Shown piece after piece: positions 46,337-54,750 of a DNA stretch of 64,000 bases; positions within the stretch are counted from its first letter, which is position 1, and each line of letters begins with the position of its first letter. The DNA is from Ww85 sp963745765 (GTDB lineage: Bacteria > Desulfobacterota > Desulfobulbia > Desulfobulbales > Desulfocapsaceae). Made by a program: the position numbers and the translations under genes. The notes under the pieces are model-generated. The model searched no databases. It was not told the origin of the DNA and saw only the letters and a program-made list of their open reading frames with translations. The DNA lies in NCBI GenBank assembly GCA_963745765.1, contig CAVUYQ010000015.1, forward strand, positions 248,001-312,000, read 5' to 3'.

Positions 46337-47121
46337 TGCAGCAGACCTGTCTGCAAGGCCTCGATGGTTTTCCTGTCCAGCCCCGCCTTGGTAAGCAAAT
46401 AGTCTTCGATGCTGCCGTAGTTTTGTTTTAAATGATCAAACATGGCAGCAAGGGGTTCTCTTGGGGCCTGCAGATAAGGTGCCGCCTTTTTCGGCCCAAC
46501 ACCCAGGGCGGCAAACCGGGCATAGATCGGCTGCAGTCGTTCGGCATTGCAGACATTGGATAGATCATGATCCACAAAAATAGTCTCCTCCTGCACGCCG
46601 AGTACTTTAAGCAGTAAAGCTGCACAAATCCCGGTACGATCCTTGCCTCCGGTGCAATGGAAAACCAGGGGCAGGTTGTGAGAAGAGGTGAGGAGGCCGA
46701 GCACCTTGCCCCAAACCGGTCCGAAATCATCAAGGTATCGTTTATAGAGTTCGATGAAAAAATCCATGGACAGCCAGCTGTCATCTCCGGCCCGCAGACG
46801 ATCCATGACGGTGGTCGGCTCAAAGCCCTTGACCTGAACCGGTAGCGAAAGCAGACGAATCGAGCCATCCTCCGGCAGGAGGTCGGGGGCCTTCTGCTGC
46901 TCGCGGACGGTTCTCAGATCGCAGACTACCTTGAAACGGAGATCCCGCAGAAGCTGTTGATCACCTGCGCTCAAACGGGAGAGGTGATCCGAGCGGAAAA
47001 CCAGCCCTCTTTTTAGTCGTCGATAGTCTGCGGTTTTATAACCTCCCAGGTCGCGAAAATTCACCGCCCCGGAGAGCAGCAGCCGTTGATCATTAGGGGA
47101 AACAGCGGTTGTCTCAGTCAT
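46333..47121 (-). CDS. Protein-tyrosine/lipid phosphatase (Tyr_phosphatase3 family)
   Basis: 262 residues. The N-terminal GAVNFRDLGGYKTADYRRLKRGLVFRSDHLSRLS and the catalytic P-loop HCTGGKDRTG (Cys-x5-Arg) place it in the family that includes bacterial phosphoinositide/tyrosine phosphatases such as LipA and triple-specificity enzymes. Next to a CDP-alcohol phosphatidyltransferase it may remove a phosphate from a phosphatidyl-X-phosphate, as in phosphatidylglycerol-phosphate or inositol-phosphate pathways. It is the first gene of the operon. No ribosome site is evident, and an IS3 remnant ends only about 40 bp upstream, so the native promoter may be damaged. Confidence 0.85.
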   Translation of the reverse strand: MTETTAVSPNDQRLLLSGAVNFRDLGGYKTADYRRLKRGLVFRSDHLSRLSAGDQQLLRDLRFKVVCDLRTVREQQKAPDLLPEDGSIRLLSLPVQVKGFEPTTVMDRLRAGDDSWLSMDFFIELYKRYLDDFGPVWGKVLGLLTSSHNLPLVFHCTGGKDRTGICAALLLKVLGVQEETIFVDHDLSNVCNAERLQPIYARFAALGVGPKKAAPYLQAPREPLAAMFDHLKQNYGSIEDYLLTKAGLDRKTIEALQTGLLQ

Positions 47122-47163
47122 ATGCAGAGGGAAGTGGCCCCTCTTTTTAAAATACTCATCTGA

Positions 47164-47760
47164 TCATTTAAGTTGTATTGCATAGCCCGGGTTTAAGTCT
47201 TGAAAGCGCTCTCCCCATGGGGAAGTGCTTTTCTTGTTTTAAGCTGCCAAGGCGACCATTTCAGTATATATCTCCTCCGGGGTCGCATCCGCAAGGGAGT
47301 TATGAGGGCGATGGTGATTGCAGCGAGTTATATACCCATCGATACCCTGCTGGATTTCGCTAGGCTTCTCATAGGATTTCAGATATATATCTTCATATTT
47401 GATGCTTCGCCAGAATCGTTCGATCATCAAATTATCAAGCCATCTTCCTTTACCATCCATATCGATCATAATTCCACAATTGTCTAAACAACCAAGCCAT
47501 TCTCCAGAAGTGAACTGGCAGCCCTGATCGGTATTTATTATCTCTCCGTGGTGCCTGATGTCTTTAAAGCCCGTTTAAGGGCTTTGATGCAAAACCTGGT
47601 ATGGAAAGCTCCCAGGCTGGAATTTTCCGGGAATGCCAATCCATGATAGCAAAGAGAAACATGAACCCTCTTCGCATCGGGATAAACGCTATATCGACAC
47701 ACTCCATACCTGATTCAGACGGTCTATACGGAGCCCCTTTACGCGATAGAGGGGGGATAT
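47164..47760 (-). mobile_element. Degenerate IS3-family remnant (orfB 3' part)
   Basis: Minus-strand fragments of an IS3-type DDE transposase: DIAFIPMRRGFMFLFAIMDWHSRK (first catalytic Asp), then after a frame break NTDQGCQF (second Asp), then RWLDNLMIERFWRSIKYEDIYL with the terminal Glu and HHRPHNSLADATPEEIY. The N-terminal third and orfA are missing. The sequence from the transposase stop to about 47164, ending CTATGCAATACAACTTAAATGAT, recurs at 58320-58372 and marks the element's end. No intact transposase, so it is immobile. Confidence 0.85.
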
Positions 47761-47933
47761 CTATTTTGTATATGACCTTAATAAGACATAAAATCAATGA
47801 ATTACAAATTGTCCTAAGCATTTTCTTTCATCTTTTTAAGAACCCGTGAAAGCAGAAACGTAAACCCCGTTGACGTTTCTTTTGCCTTGAGAAGACTGTT
47901 AGAACCTCAAAATTACAAGAAACCCACTACAAT

Positions 47934-47951
47934 ATGAGAATCACTCTCATT
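47934..47951. promoter_or_regulatory. Candidate Fur box upstream of the hydrogenase genes
   Basis: ATGAGAATCACTCTCATT has 6-bp inverted arms (ATGAGA/TCTCAT) around ATCAC, very like the classic Fur 19-mer (GATAATGATAATCATTATC) in arm spacing and the central AAT-C-A. It lies 181 bp before the first small-subunit gene. Iron control of an iron-sulfur-rich hydrogenase would be sensible. The rest of 47761-48131 contains no gene. Confidence 0.5.
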
Positions 47952-48131
47952 CTTTGAACAGGCATGGTTATTGCTCTGCCGTGGCATAACGATATTAGAG
48001 GGAGAACTTTGGATCAAAACAACTGATGACCTGCTTTCCTTTGATCATGGCATTGGCTTTTTGATAAGGATTGTCGACATCAATCAACTATTATATCCTG
48101 AAAAACAAGGTGTTTACACCAGTGAGGTATC

Positions 48132-49220
48132 ATGAAGATAGGAAGAAGACGGTTTCTTAAATATTGCGTCGGCTCAGCAGCTGCCCTGACTCTGCCGATG
48201 ACAGTCCTGACTAAATTGGAAGAGGCACTGGCCGCTGGTACTGAACTCCCTAAAGTCATATGGATAAATGGTGCCAATTGTACCGGATGCAGCGTATCGC
48301 TCGCCAATCTCTTCAGCAGCACTGGCCCTGTCGATGTCGCTGATCTTCTACTCAACACAATCAGCCTTGAATACCATACCACCTTGATGGGGGCTGCCGG
48401 AGATCTGGCGGTACAACAGTTGAATCAGACTGCCGAGGGTCCATATGTCCTCGTTGTTGACGGCGGTATACCAACGGCGTTTGGCGGGCACTCCTGCATG
48501 CTGTGGACTGATCAGGGACATGAAGTTACCGCCATGGAAGCAATTCAGACCCTGGCTCCCAATGCTGCAGCCGTTTTATGTGTTGGTACCTGTGCCAGCT
48601 ATGGTGGCATTCCTGCCGGTAATCCTAACCCGACCGATATCGTCAGCGTCAGTCAATTGACTGGCTCCCAAACAATCAACATACCCGGCTGTCCGACCCA
48701 TCCCGACTGGATCGTTTGGACAATAGCCAGTCTACTGGCAGGGGAAATGCCAGCTCTTGACAGCTACTCCAGGCCGCTTCAATTTTTCCAAAGAAAAGTC
48801 CACGATCGGTGTCCGTATGAAGATGGTCATGAGGCCAAGACATTCGGCATTAGAAATGCCTGTATGGAAGAGCTTGGCTGCAAGGGCGAACAGACCAGAG
48901 GGGACTGCCCTTCCCGGAAGTGGAACAACGGTACCAATTGGTGTATCGGAGCCGGCGGTATCTGTGTAGGCTGCACCGAAGACGATTTCCCGGATCGCTT
49001 CGCTCCCTTTTACAAAGTGGAATACAGTTATGCCCTTTACGACAAATCGGCTCCCCCGCTGCCTACGGTAGAAGAAGATCTTACCGATGCGATCAACAGT
49101 CTGCGCACCATTACCGGTCAAATTACAGATAGTGGCTGGGTCGGTCCAGATGCCGGCAGCGATGGAAAAATTGGTCTGGCAGAAGCGATTTCGGCGCTCA
49201 GAGACGCAGCAGCTAAATAA
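48132..49220 (+). CDS. [NiFe] hydrogenase small subunit 1 with dockerin/EF-hand-like tail
   Basis: 362 residues. A Tat signal (RRRFLKY plus a hydrophobic run ending LAAG) sends it to the periplasm. Cluster ligands of the proximal, distal and medial iron-sulfur centres are visible: CTGCSVS, GTCASYGG, GCPTHPDW, the distal His/Cys in HDRCPY, and CIGAGGICVGC. After the normal end (~residue 310) there is an extra ~50 residues that include DAGSDGKIGLAEAISALR, an EF-hand/dockerin-type calcium loop common in secreted deltaproteobacterial proteins. GAGG precedes the ATG. It and the second small subunit are close relatives; only one large subunit is present. Confidence 0.9.
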   Translation: MKIGRRRFLKYCVGSAAALTLPMTVLTKLEEALAAGTELPKVIWINGANCTGCSVSLANLFSSTGPVDVADLLLNTISLEYHTTLMGAAGDLAVQQLNQTAEGPYVLVVDGGIPTAFGGHSCMLWTDQGHEVTAMEAIQTLAPNAAAVLCVGTCASYGGIPAGNPNPTDIVSVSQLTGSQTINIPGCPTHPDWIVWTIASLLAGEMPALDSYSRPLQFFQRKVHDRCPYEDGHEAKTFGIRNACMEELGCKGEQTRGDCPSRKWNNGTNWCIGAGGICVGCTEDDFPDRFAPFYKVEYSYALYDKSAPPLPTVEEDLTDAINSLRTITGQITDSGWVGPDAGSDGKIGLAEAISALRDAAAK

Positions 49221-49683
49221 TTAAATCTTTTACAAAAAGCCCATTTATACAAACTTGATGAGACAATCAGAGACAATGTTCAATAACTATCTGTCGCATA
49301 ATGCGGACAGGTCAACAGGACATTTCCTGCACAACAGTAATGGAGCTACGGGAATTATTTTGAAATCATTTTTTAAGTCACTCTTTTTTATATTTTTTTA
49401 CCTGCAGGAACGACATATGGATAATTGCTGGCTCTTACCGAAAAACAGAAACAGACGTTTCTCTTCAAACATCTATTAAAGAACACATTCTGATTCTTCC
49501 CAATGGCGTAATCGGCTTACCAGACATAATGAACAACTGACCATGAGTGTGAGTGTTTGTCGATCATTACTCATATCGGCGAGGTGTGTCTTCTGGCAAT
49601 GAACCACATTGTTGTTGTCAATTGGCGACATTTTTTGGCCTCGAGATGATCAAAGATGAGGCTGACCGTAACAAGGAGGATGT
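49221..49683. other. Intergenic region between the two small-subunit genes
   Basis: 463 bp, AT-rich in parts. A 74-codon frame at 49255 has no family signature or ribosome site and is not called. The gap probably holds a second promoter, since the second small subunit and the large subunit are then closely spaced. I examined a TTGGCGACATTTTTTGGC stretch at about 49619 as a sigma-54 site; the doublet spacing is off, so it is not annotated. Confidence 0.5.
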
Positions 49684-50913
49684 ATGAAGGTAGATAGACG
49701 ACAATTTATTAAATATTGCATGAGTTCTGCGGCGGCATTGAGCCTGCCGATGACAGTCGTAGGCAAACTGGAGCAGGCGCTTGCAGCAGGCGGTGTCGAC
49801 CTGCCTAAAGTGATCTGGCTTAATGGAGCCAACTGCACCGGCTGTACCGTATCTCTGGCTAATCTTTTCAGCGATACCGGCCCGACTGATGTCGCCGATC
49901 TCTTGCTCAACACAATTAGTCTGGCTTACCACCCTACCCTGATGGGAGCTGCCGGCGATCTCGCGATTCAGCAGCTGAAGGAGACTGCTCAAGAAAGCTA
50001 CATCCTGGCCGTTGACGGCGGCATTCCGACCGCGTTCAACGGACATACCTGTCTGCTTTGGACCGATCAGGGCCATGAAGTTACCGCCATGGAAGCAATC
50101 GAAATGCTGGCGCCGAATGCGGCTGCAATTCTCAGCATCGGCACCTGTGCCAGCTACGGGGGCATGCCTGCCGGGGAGCCCAACCCAACCGGCATTGTAG
50201 GCGTTGACCAGCTGGCTGGTAATTCGACAGTCAATATTCCTGGCTGCCCAACCCATCCCGACTGGATTGTCTGGACCATCGCCCACCTGCTGGCAGGAGA
50301 GATGCCGGCACTGGACGAACAAAATAGGCCTGTGGAGTTGTACGGCCGTGAAATTCATAAACAATGCCCATACCGTGAAGGCGAAGAGGCAAAGACCTTC
50401 GGCAGCAGAAATAGTTGTTTAAAAGAGCTTGGCTGCAAAGGGGAGAAGACCGGATCAGATTGTCCATCACGCAAATGGAACAATGGCATCAATTGGTGTA
50501 TCGGCGCCGGCAGTATTTGTATTGGCTGTACCGAAAAAGGGTTTCCTGATAGCTTCGCTCCGTTTTACAAGGTTGAGTATCGATATGAACCTTTTGAAAA
50601 ACAGGCACCAACCGACCCACCAACTGACACCACGCAACCTGACCCGCTGCCTGAGACTGGCAGCGGATCCCTGAGCATCAAGGAAGCGGTTTGGAAAAAA
50701 GAAGGGGGACAGCTCACGGTAAATGGAGAAGGCCCGGCAGGTCAAATTGTTACCCTGTATGAAGACACATCCAGTCGTCAGTTTGGTGCAGTAACTGTCG
50801 ACCAGGAGCAGAGGTGGAAATTTCGCCAGCGTCGGGTAAGACCAGCCCCAACGAGGTTGAAGGCAGTTTGCGGCAGCCTGACGGCTTTCAGCAATGTCAA
50901 AATTGAAGGCTAA
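49684..50913 (+). CDS. [NiFe] hydrogenase small subunit 2 with beta-sandwich-like C-terminal extension
   Basis: 409 residues, clearly a duplicate of the first small subunit through residue ~310. Tat motif DRRQFIKY, CTGCTVS, GTCASYGG, GCPTHPDW and CIGAGSICIGC are all present. The tail differs: a Thr/Pro/Asp-rich linker (TDPPTDTTQPDPLPETG) leads to an ~80-residue domain with alternating beta-strand pattern (GQLTVNGEGPAGQIVTLYED...), an Ig/carboxypeptidase-regulatory-like fold by appearance. AAGGAGG lies just upstream of the ATG. It lies nearer the large subunit (85 bp), so it is likelier the default partner. Confidence 0.88.
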   Translation: MKVDRRQFIKYCMSSAAALSLPMTVVGKLEQALAAGGVDLPKVIWLNGANCTGCTVSLANLFSDTGPTDVADLLLNTISLAYHPTLMGAAGDLAIQQLKETAQESYILAVDGGIPTAFNGHTCLLWTDQGHEVTAMEAIEMLAPNAAAILSIGTCASYGGMPAGEPNPTGIVGVDQLAGNSTVNIPGCPTHPDWIVWTIAHLLAGEMPALDEQNRPVELYGREIHKQCPYREGEEAKTFGSRNSCLKELGCKGEKTGSDCPSRKWNNGINWCIGAGSICIGCTEKGFPDSFAPFYKVEYRYEPFEKQAPTDPPTDTTQPDPLPETGSGSLSIKEAVWKKEGGQLTVNGEGPAGQIVTLYEDTSSRQFGAVTVDQEQRWKFRQRRVRPAPTRLKAVCGSLTAFSNVKIEG

Positions 50914-50997
50914 GTCCCCATGACCATGACTGACTCAAGAAAAATATATAACAAAAAAACCATCAGGGAGATACTTGATGAATAAGGGAGGTACCCA

Positions 50998-52422
50998 ATG
51001 CAAACAGTAACAATCATGGATCCGGTAACCAGGATCGAAGGTCACATGAAAGTAGAGGTTGTTATAGACAGCAATGGAGGACAGCAGCAGATTGTGGATG
51101 CCCGTTGTACGGGCACGCTGTTCCGAGGGTTTGAAACGCTGCTCAAGGGTCGCAGTCCTCTTGACGGGCCCATTATTACCCAGCGAATCTGCGGTGTCTG
51201 TCCGATATCCCACGGGCAGGCTGCAGTTCAGGCTTTGGAGAATGTTTCCGAATGGCTGCCGCCAAGTAATGCCCGGTTGCTTCGAAATCTAACACTTGGT
51301 GCGAATTTTTTACAGTCGCATATTCTGCATTTTTATCTGCTCGCGGCACTGGACTATGTCAACGGGCCTGCAGCAGCCCCGTGGTCGCCGGGCTGGCAGG
51401 TTGACATGCGGGGTGGTCTTGACGGAGTTGCTGCTCATCTGCCGGCAGCAATTCAGGCACGACGCGAAGCGCATGAGATGGGCGCTGTTTTCGGCGGCCG
51501 TATGCCGACCTCAAGCAGTTTTATTCCCGGCGGCTTCACCATGACGCCGACTTTGCAGGATATCGATCGTTTCCGTCAGTATTTGACCCAATTATCCACC
51601 TTTATTGAGAATACCTATCTGCCAGATGTCCAACAGGTCGGCCAGGTGTACAGCGATTATTTTCAGGTGGGTGCGGGCAGCAGAAATCTCATGGCATACG
51701 GTGTGTTCGAACTGGATGATGCCCACACGACAAAGCTCCTTTCCGGCGGCTATGTTGAAAATGGTGCAACTGGTGCCCCAGAGACGTTTATGACCAGCGA
51801 GATTACCGAATCGGTCAAATATTCCTGGTATGATGACAGTTCAAACAACCTGACGCCAGCCTCTGGAGACACGCAGCCACAGTACCCAAAAAATGACGCG
51901 TATTCGTGGCTCAAAGCTCCGCGACTTTACGACAAGCCCTTCGAGGCTGGTCCGCTGGCTCGCATGTGGGTAAACGGCGATTACCAGAACGGTATCTCCG
52001 TTATGGACCGGCACGTAGCTCGTGCACTGGAAGCAAAGAAGGTAGCCGAGGCAATGTCCCAGTGGCTGGACGACCTTACCCCTAATCAAAGGGCCTATGA
52101 CGATGGATTCGATCAGCACTCCGGTTTCGGGATTGGGCTCTCAGAAGCACCGAGAGGGGCGTTGGGGCACTGGGTCGAGATCTCTGATGGCAAGATATCG
52201 AATTACCAGGTTATCACCCCCACCTGCTGGAACGCTTCACCGCGCGATGACAGAGATGTTCCCGGACCGATGGAGCAGGCGCTGATCGGCACCCCGATTG
52301 AAGATCCTGCTCAGCCAATCGAGGCATTACGAGTGATCCACTCCTACGATCCATGTCTCTCTTGTGCGGTTCACATCATTCAACCCGACAAGAAACCATT
52401 AATTATTCATCCGAGAAAATAG
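50998..52422 (+). CDS. [NiFe] hydrogenase large subunit
   Basis: 474 residues, short compared with typical ~550-residue periplasmic enzymes. The nickel-binding motifs are intact: L1 RICGVCPISHGQA and L2 DPCLSCAVHI. It ends in a ~15-residue peptide after the conserved histidine, which a maturation protease would remove. Conserved MDPVTRIEGH opens the protein. There is no signal sequence, so it would be exported by riding with a Tat-signalled small subunit. GGGAGG precedes the start. Hydrogen oxidation coupled to periplasmic cytochromes is the usual role in sulfate reducers. Confidence 0.92.
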   Translation: MQTVTIMDPVTRIEGHMKVEVVIDSNGGQQQIVDARCTGTLFRGFETLLKGRSPLDGPIITQRICGVCPISHGQAAVQALENVSEWLPPSNARLLRNLTLGANFLQSHILHFYLLAALDYVNGPAAAPWSPGWQVDMRGGLDGVAAHLPAAIQARREAHEMGAVFGGRMPTSSSFIPGGFTMTPTLQDIDRFRQYLTQLSTFIENTYLPDVQQVGQVYSDYFQVGAGSRNLMAYGVFELDDAHTTKLLSGGYVENGATGAPETFMTSEITESVKYSWYDDSSNNLTPASGDTQPQYPKNDAYSWLKAPRLYDKPFEAGPLARMWVNGDYQNGISVMDRHVARALEAKKVAEAMSQWLDDLTPNQRAYDDGFDQHSGFGIGLSEAPRGALGHWVEISDGKISNYQVITPTCWNASPRDDRDVPGPMEQALIGTPIEDPAQPIEALRVIHSYDPCLSCAVHIIQPDKKPLIIHPRK

Positions 52423-52881
52423 ATGGGGCAGACAACAGAAATTCTCGTACTGGGTCTCGGCAACGAGCTGCTGGCTGACGAAGGCGTTGGCGTGCACGCC
52501 GCCCGGTGCCTTCAAATGGAGCAATTGCCGGCCCATGTAAAAGTTCTGGAAGTCGGGACGGCGATCCTTAACGTGGCATCAGAACTTGAGCATGCTGGAC
52601 GTATCCTCGTGATTGACGCCATGAAAGGCGGAGCGCTTCCGGGAACCGTCTATAAGATTGATCTGGCAGAGTGCAGCGGGGGCATGCAGATAGCATCATT
52701 GCATGGCTTTGACATCTTTCGGGTTCTGGCTTTCGCGGGTCGTTCCGATATTCCGCCGATAACCGTATTCGGGGTTGAACCCAAGCAGATCGACTGGTCG
52801 ATGACCTTGTCTCCAGTTGTGAGTGAATCTGTTCCTGCGCTGATAGAGGCTGTAAAAGAAGAGCTGGAACACGAACATTGA
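52423..52881 (+). CDS. Hydrogenase maturation endopeptidase (HybD/HyaD family)
   Basis: 152 residues. It opens ILVLGLGNELLADEGVGVHAARCL, the GxGNxLxxDxGxG pattern with the nickel-sensing glutamate and aspartate, and continues with VIDAMKGG and the late SLHGF region with a metal-binding histidine. It cleaves the C-terminal peptide of the large subunit once nickel is inserted. The ATG follows the large-subunit stop directly, so translation is coupled. The general Hyp proteins are not in the window and must be encoded elsewhere. Confidence 0.9.
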   Translation: MGQTTEILVLGLGNELLADEGVGVHAARCLQMEQLPAHVKVLEVGTAILNVASELEHAGRILVIDAMKGGALPGTVYKIDLAECSGGMQIASLHGFDIFRVLAFAGRSDIPPITVFGVEPKQIDWSMTLSPVVSESVPALIEAVKEELEHEH

Positions 52882-53006
52882 GAAGCGAGTGGAAGAAAAA
52901 ATCGAATTTCGGAAACAAAGGAATCACGCAAGACCGATCAGGAACCATTTACTCCACCAAGCGTATCATAAGAATGATTCGTAAATAAAATGGAATCTTG
53001 ACATAC

Positions 53007-53153
53007 TCGTAAAAAGTCTATTGAACTCCATAAGATGGCTAAGTAAAAACACAGATAAACAAGGAGTGGTCGTTTTTCCGGTGCGAAGGCATACAGGTAG
53101 TATGCCGAGTGCCGGAAAAAGTTCCACGACGCAGTAGATCGAAGTTTTTACGA
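53007..53153. repeat. Nested inverted-repeat element (REP/MITE-like)
   Basis: Outer arms TCGTAAAAAGTC (53007-53018) and GAAGTTTTTACGA (53141-53153) pair; inside them TTTTTCCGGTGCGAAGGCATAC (53073-53094) pairs with its near complement at 53100-53120 around a five-base loop. The element is non-coding and the pattern with an ACTTTTTACGA end is reminiscent of repeat families in Desulfobacterota. The rest of 52882-53507 holds no gene; a weak stem with a T6 run (53346-53386) could end transcription. Confidence 0.6.
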
Positions 53154-53507
53154 CGCCATAAATCTTACAATCCCTCAATTACCGTATGTTTCTGGCTGGT
53201 ACATTAGGTAATGGTTGTTGAAATAAATTGAGCCATTTCCGGGGTGCCGCGGATACAGAGGAAATTGCAATTGCGCTGGTGACTGAATTCAGATGGCAAA
53301 ATTTGAGCGCATAACATAGTATGCGTGATCGATCGGGCAGGACCGGAGCCACACTGCTGATTTAATGAGATTGTCTGAAGTGGCTTTTTTCATCTCCCAG
53401 GTCAGCTTTGTCAGGCTGTCTTTGGAGCCAGGTGGAGGAATGTGTTATATTCCCGGCCTCTCAGCCTCGGATGAGGCGGGGCGGGGGCAATACAAGGAGG
53501 AGTTTTT

Positions 53508-54005
53508 GTGTCGGTAAACGAAAAAATTATTGCAGATCTGGTCGGCAACCGGATTGAATTTGTGACCACGGTGCCTTGTAAGCAGCTGGCTGGCGTGATC
53601 GAAAAGATAAATCAATGCTCTGAAATCTACCACATACCTTCCACCAGGGAGGATGAAGGCATGGGCTTATGTGCGGGGGCCTGGATGGGGGGTAGGCGTT
53701 CTGCCATTTTCATGCAGAATACGGCAATCGGCGTGACCATCAATGCGCTGGCGGCACTGATTCAGTATTACCACATACCGCTTCCGATGCTGATCAGCTA
53801 CCGGGGTGAGGTCGGTGAGGCCGTGGCCTGCCAGGTCGAAATGGCCCTGCACACCAAGGCGATCCTGGCTCAGCTGCACATCCCTACCTATCACTTTCAC
53901 CATGCCGTCGACATCGATCAATTTGATGCGATTCTCAAACACTGCTTCATGTGTAAAAAACCCGTCGCAGTGCTAACCGATGCCACCTTCTGGAAAGGAG
54001 CCTGA
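53508..54005 (+). CDS. comD: Sulfopyruvate/phosphonopyruvate decarboxylase, alpha subunit (ComD-like)
   Basis: 165 residues, the size of ComD, and holding the PYR half of a thiamine-diphosphate enzyme: FVTTVPCKQLAGV near the start, STREDEGMGLCAGAWMGGRR with the cofactor-activating glutamate, and QYYHIPLPMLISYRGE. The separate PP half is encoded next. The pair decarboxylates sulfopyruvate to sulfoacetaldehyde, or phosphonopyruvate to phosphonoacetaldehyde. No PEP mutase is nearby. The sulfonate option is favoured by the TauE-type exporter genes downstream, though that is context only. AAGGAGGAG precedes the GTG start. Confidence 0.82.
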   Translation: MSVNEKIIADLVGNRIEFVTTVPCKQLAGVIEKINQCSEIYHIPSTREDEGMGLCAGAWMGGRRSAIFMQNTAIGVTINALAALIQYYHIPLPMLISYRGEVGEAVACQVEMALHTKAILAQLHIPTYHFHHAVDIDQFDAILKHCFMCKKPVAVLTDATFWKGA

Positions 54006-54006
54006 T

Positions 54007-54570
54007 ATGATTCGCGGTGAAGTTTTGAAAATGCTCATTCCTGTTATCTCCGATACGCTGGTGGTCTGCAATATCGGCCTGCCGAGCCAGGAGATGCACG
54101 CTCTCGACGACCAGCCCAGCAATTTTTATATGCTTGGCACCATGGGGCTTGCCTCTTCGATCGGCCTGGGGCTGGCGCTTGCCCAGAAAGACAAGGTCAT
54201 CGCCATTGATGGGGATGGCGCGGTCCTGACAAACTTGGGAACACTGTCAACGATTGCAAATAACGTGGCCAATAATTTTGTACTGCTGATCATCGATAAC
54301 GGCAGTTACGGTTCAACCGGCGATCAGAGCAGTTACGCAGGTAAAAAGACATCGCTTGCCGACGTGGCGCGCGGCTGCGGATGCGAAAGTGTGATCGAAT
54401 GCCGGGCGGAGGATGCGGCCGATACCATCCGTGCTGCACTGGATTCGGACAGAATGACGGTGGTGGTATGCAAGTGCCGCCCGGGAAATATGAAGGTACC
54501 GGTTATCGACCTGGATCCGGTTGTTATCCGGGAACGTTTCATGTCGGAGATTAAGGCCCGAAACAGCTGA
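54007..54570 (+). CDS. comE: Sulfopyruvate/phosphonopyruvate decarboxylase, beta subunit (ComE-like)
   Basis: 187 residues, the PP half of a split thiamine-diphosphate enzyme. The cofactor motif is IAIDGDGAVLTNLGTLSTIANNVANNFVLLIIDN (GDG through NN), preceded by GTMGLASSIGLGLALA. The start at ATG 54007 is one base after the alpha-subunit stop with AAAGGAG upstream; the open frame extends further but inside the alpha gene. With alpha it forms a heteromeric decarboxylase in the cytosol. A rho-independent terminator at 54691 follows. Confidence 0.85.
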   Translation: MIRGEVLKMLIPVISDTLVVCNIGLPSQEMHALDDQPSNFYMLGTMGLASSIGLGLALAQKDKVIAIDGDGAVLTNLGTLSTIANNVANNFVLLIIDNGSYGSTGDQSSYAGKKTSLADVARGCGCESVIECRAEDAADTIRAALDSDRMTVVVCKCRPGNMKVPVIDLDPVVIRERFMSEIKARNS

Positions 54571-54690
54571 TTTTCGCTCGGCTGTCAGGAGAAAGCGGGA
54601 TAACTCTGCAGCGCTATTGCGCCACAGCAGAGATGGAACATGTCGCTCCCGGTAAGTACGTATGTCAATTATCAGCGGGTTTTCTACACC

Positions 54691-54720
54691 ATTCCCTTCG
54701 TTGGGAAGGGCTTTTTTTTA
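54691..54720 (+). terminator. Rho-independent terminator after the decarboxylase genes
   Basis: CCCTTC/GAAGGG stem (six pairs, loop GTTGG) followed by an eight-T run at 54712-54719. It ends the plus-strand comDE transcript and faces the convergent BON/kinase gene. Confidence 0.88.
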
Positions 54721-54750
54721 GGAAGCCCAAACAAAGCGACTACTTATGAC

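Noticed and set aside
49255..49479. 74-codon plus-strand frame between the hydrogenase small subunits
   Set aside because: Low-complexity content, no motif; probably noncoding leader.
49617..49640. Possible sigma-54 promoter before small subunit 2
   Set aside because: The GG and GC doublets are not ten bases apart, so the site does not fit.
52966..53178. 70-codon minus-strand frame
   Set aside because: It is entirely explained by the nested inverted-repeat element.
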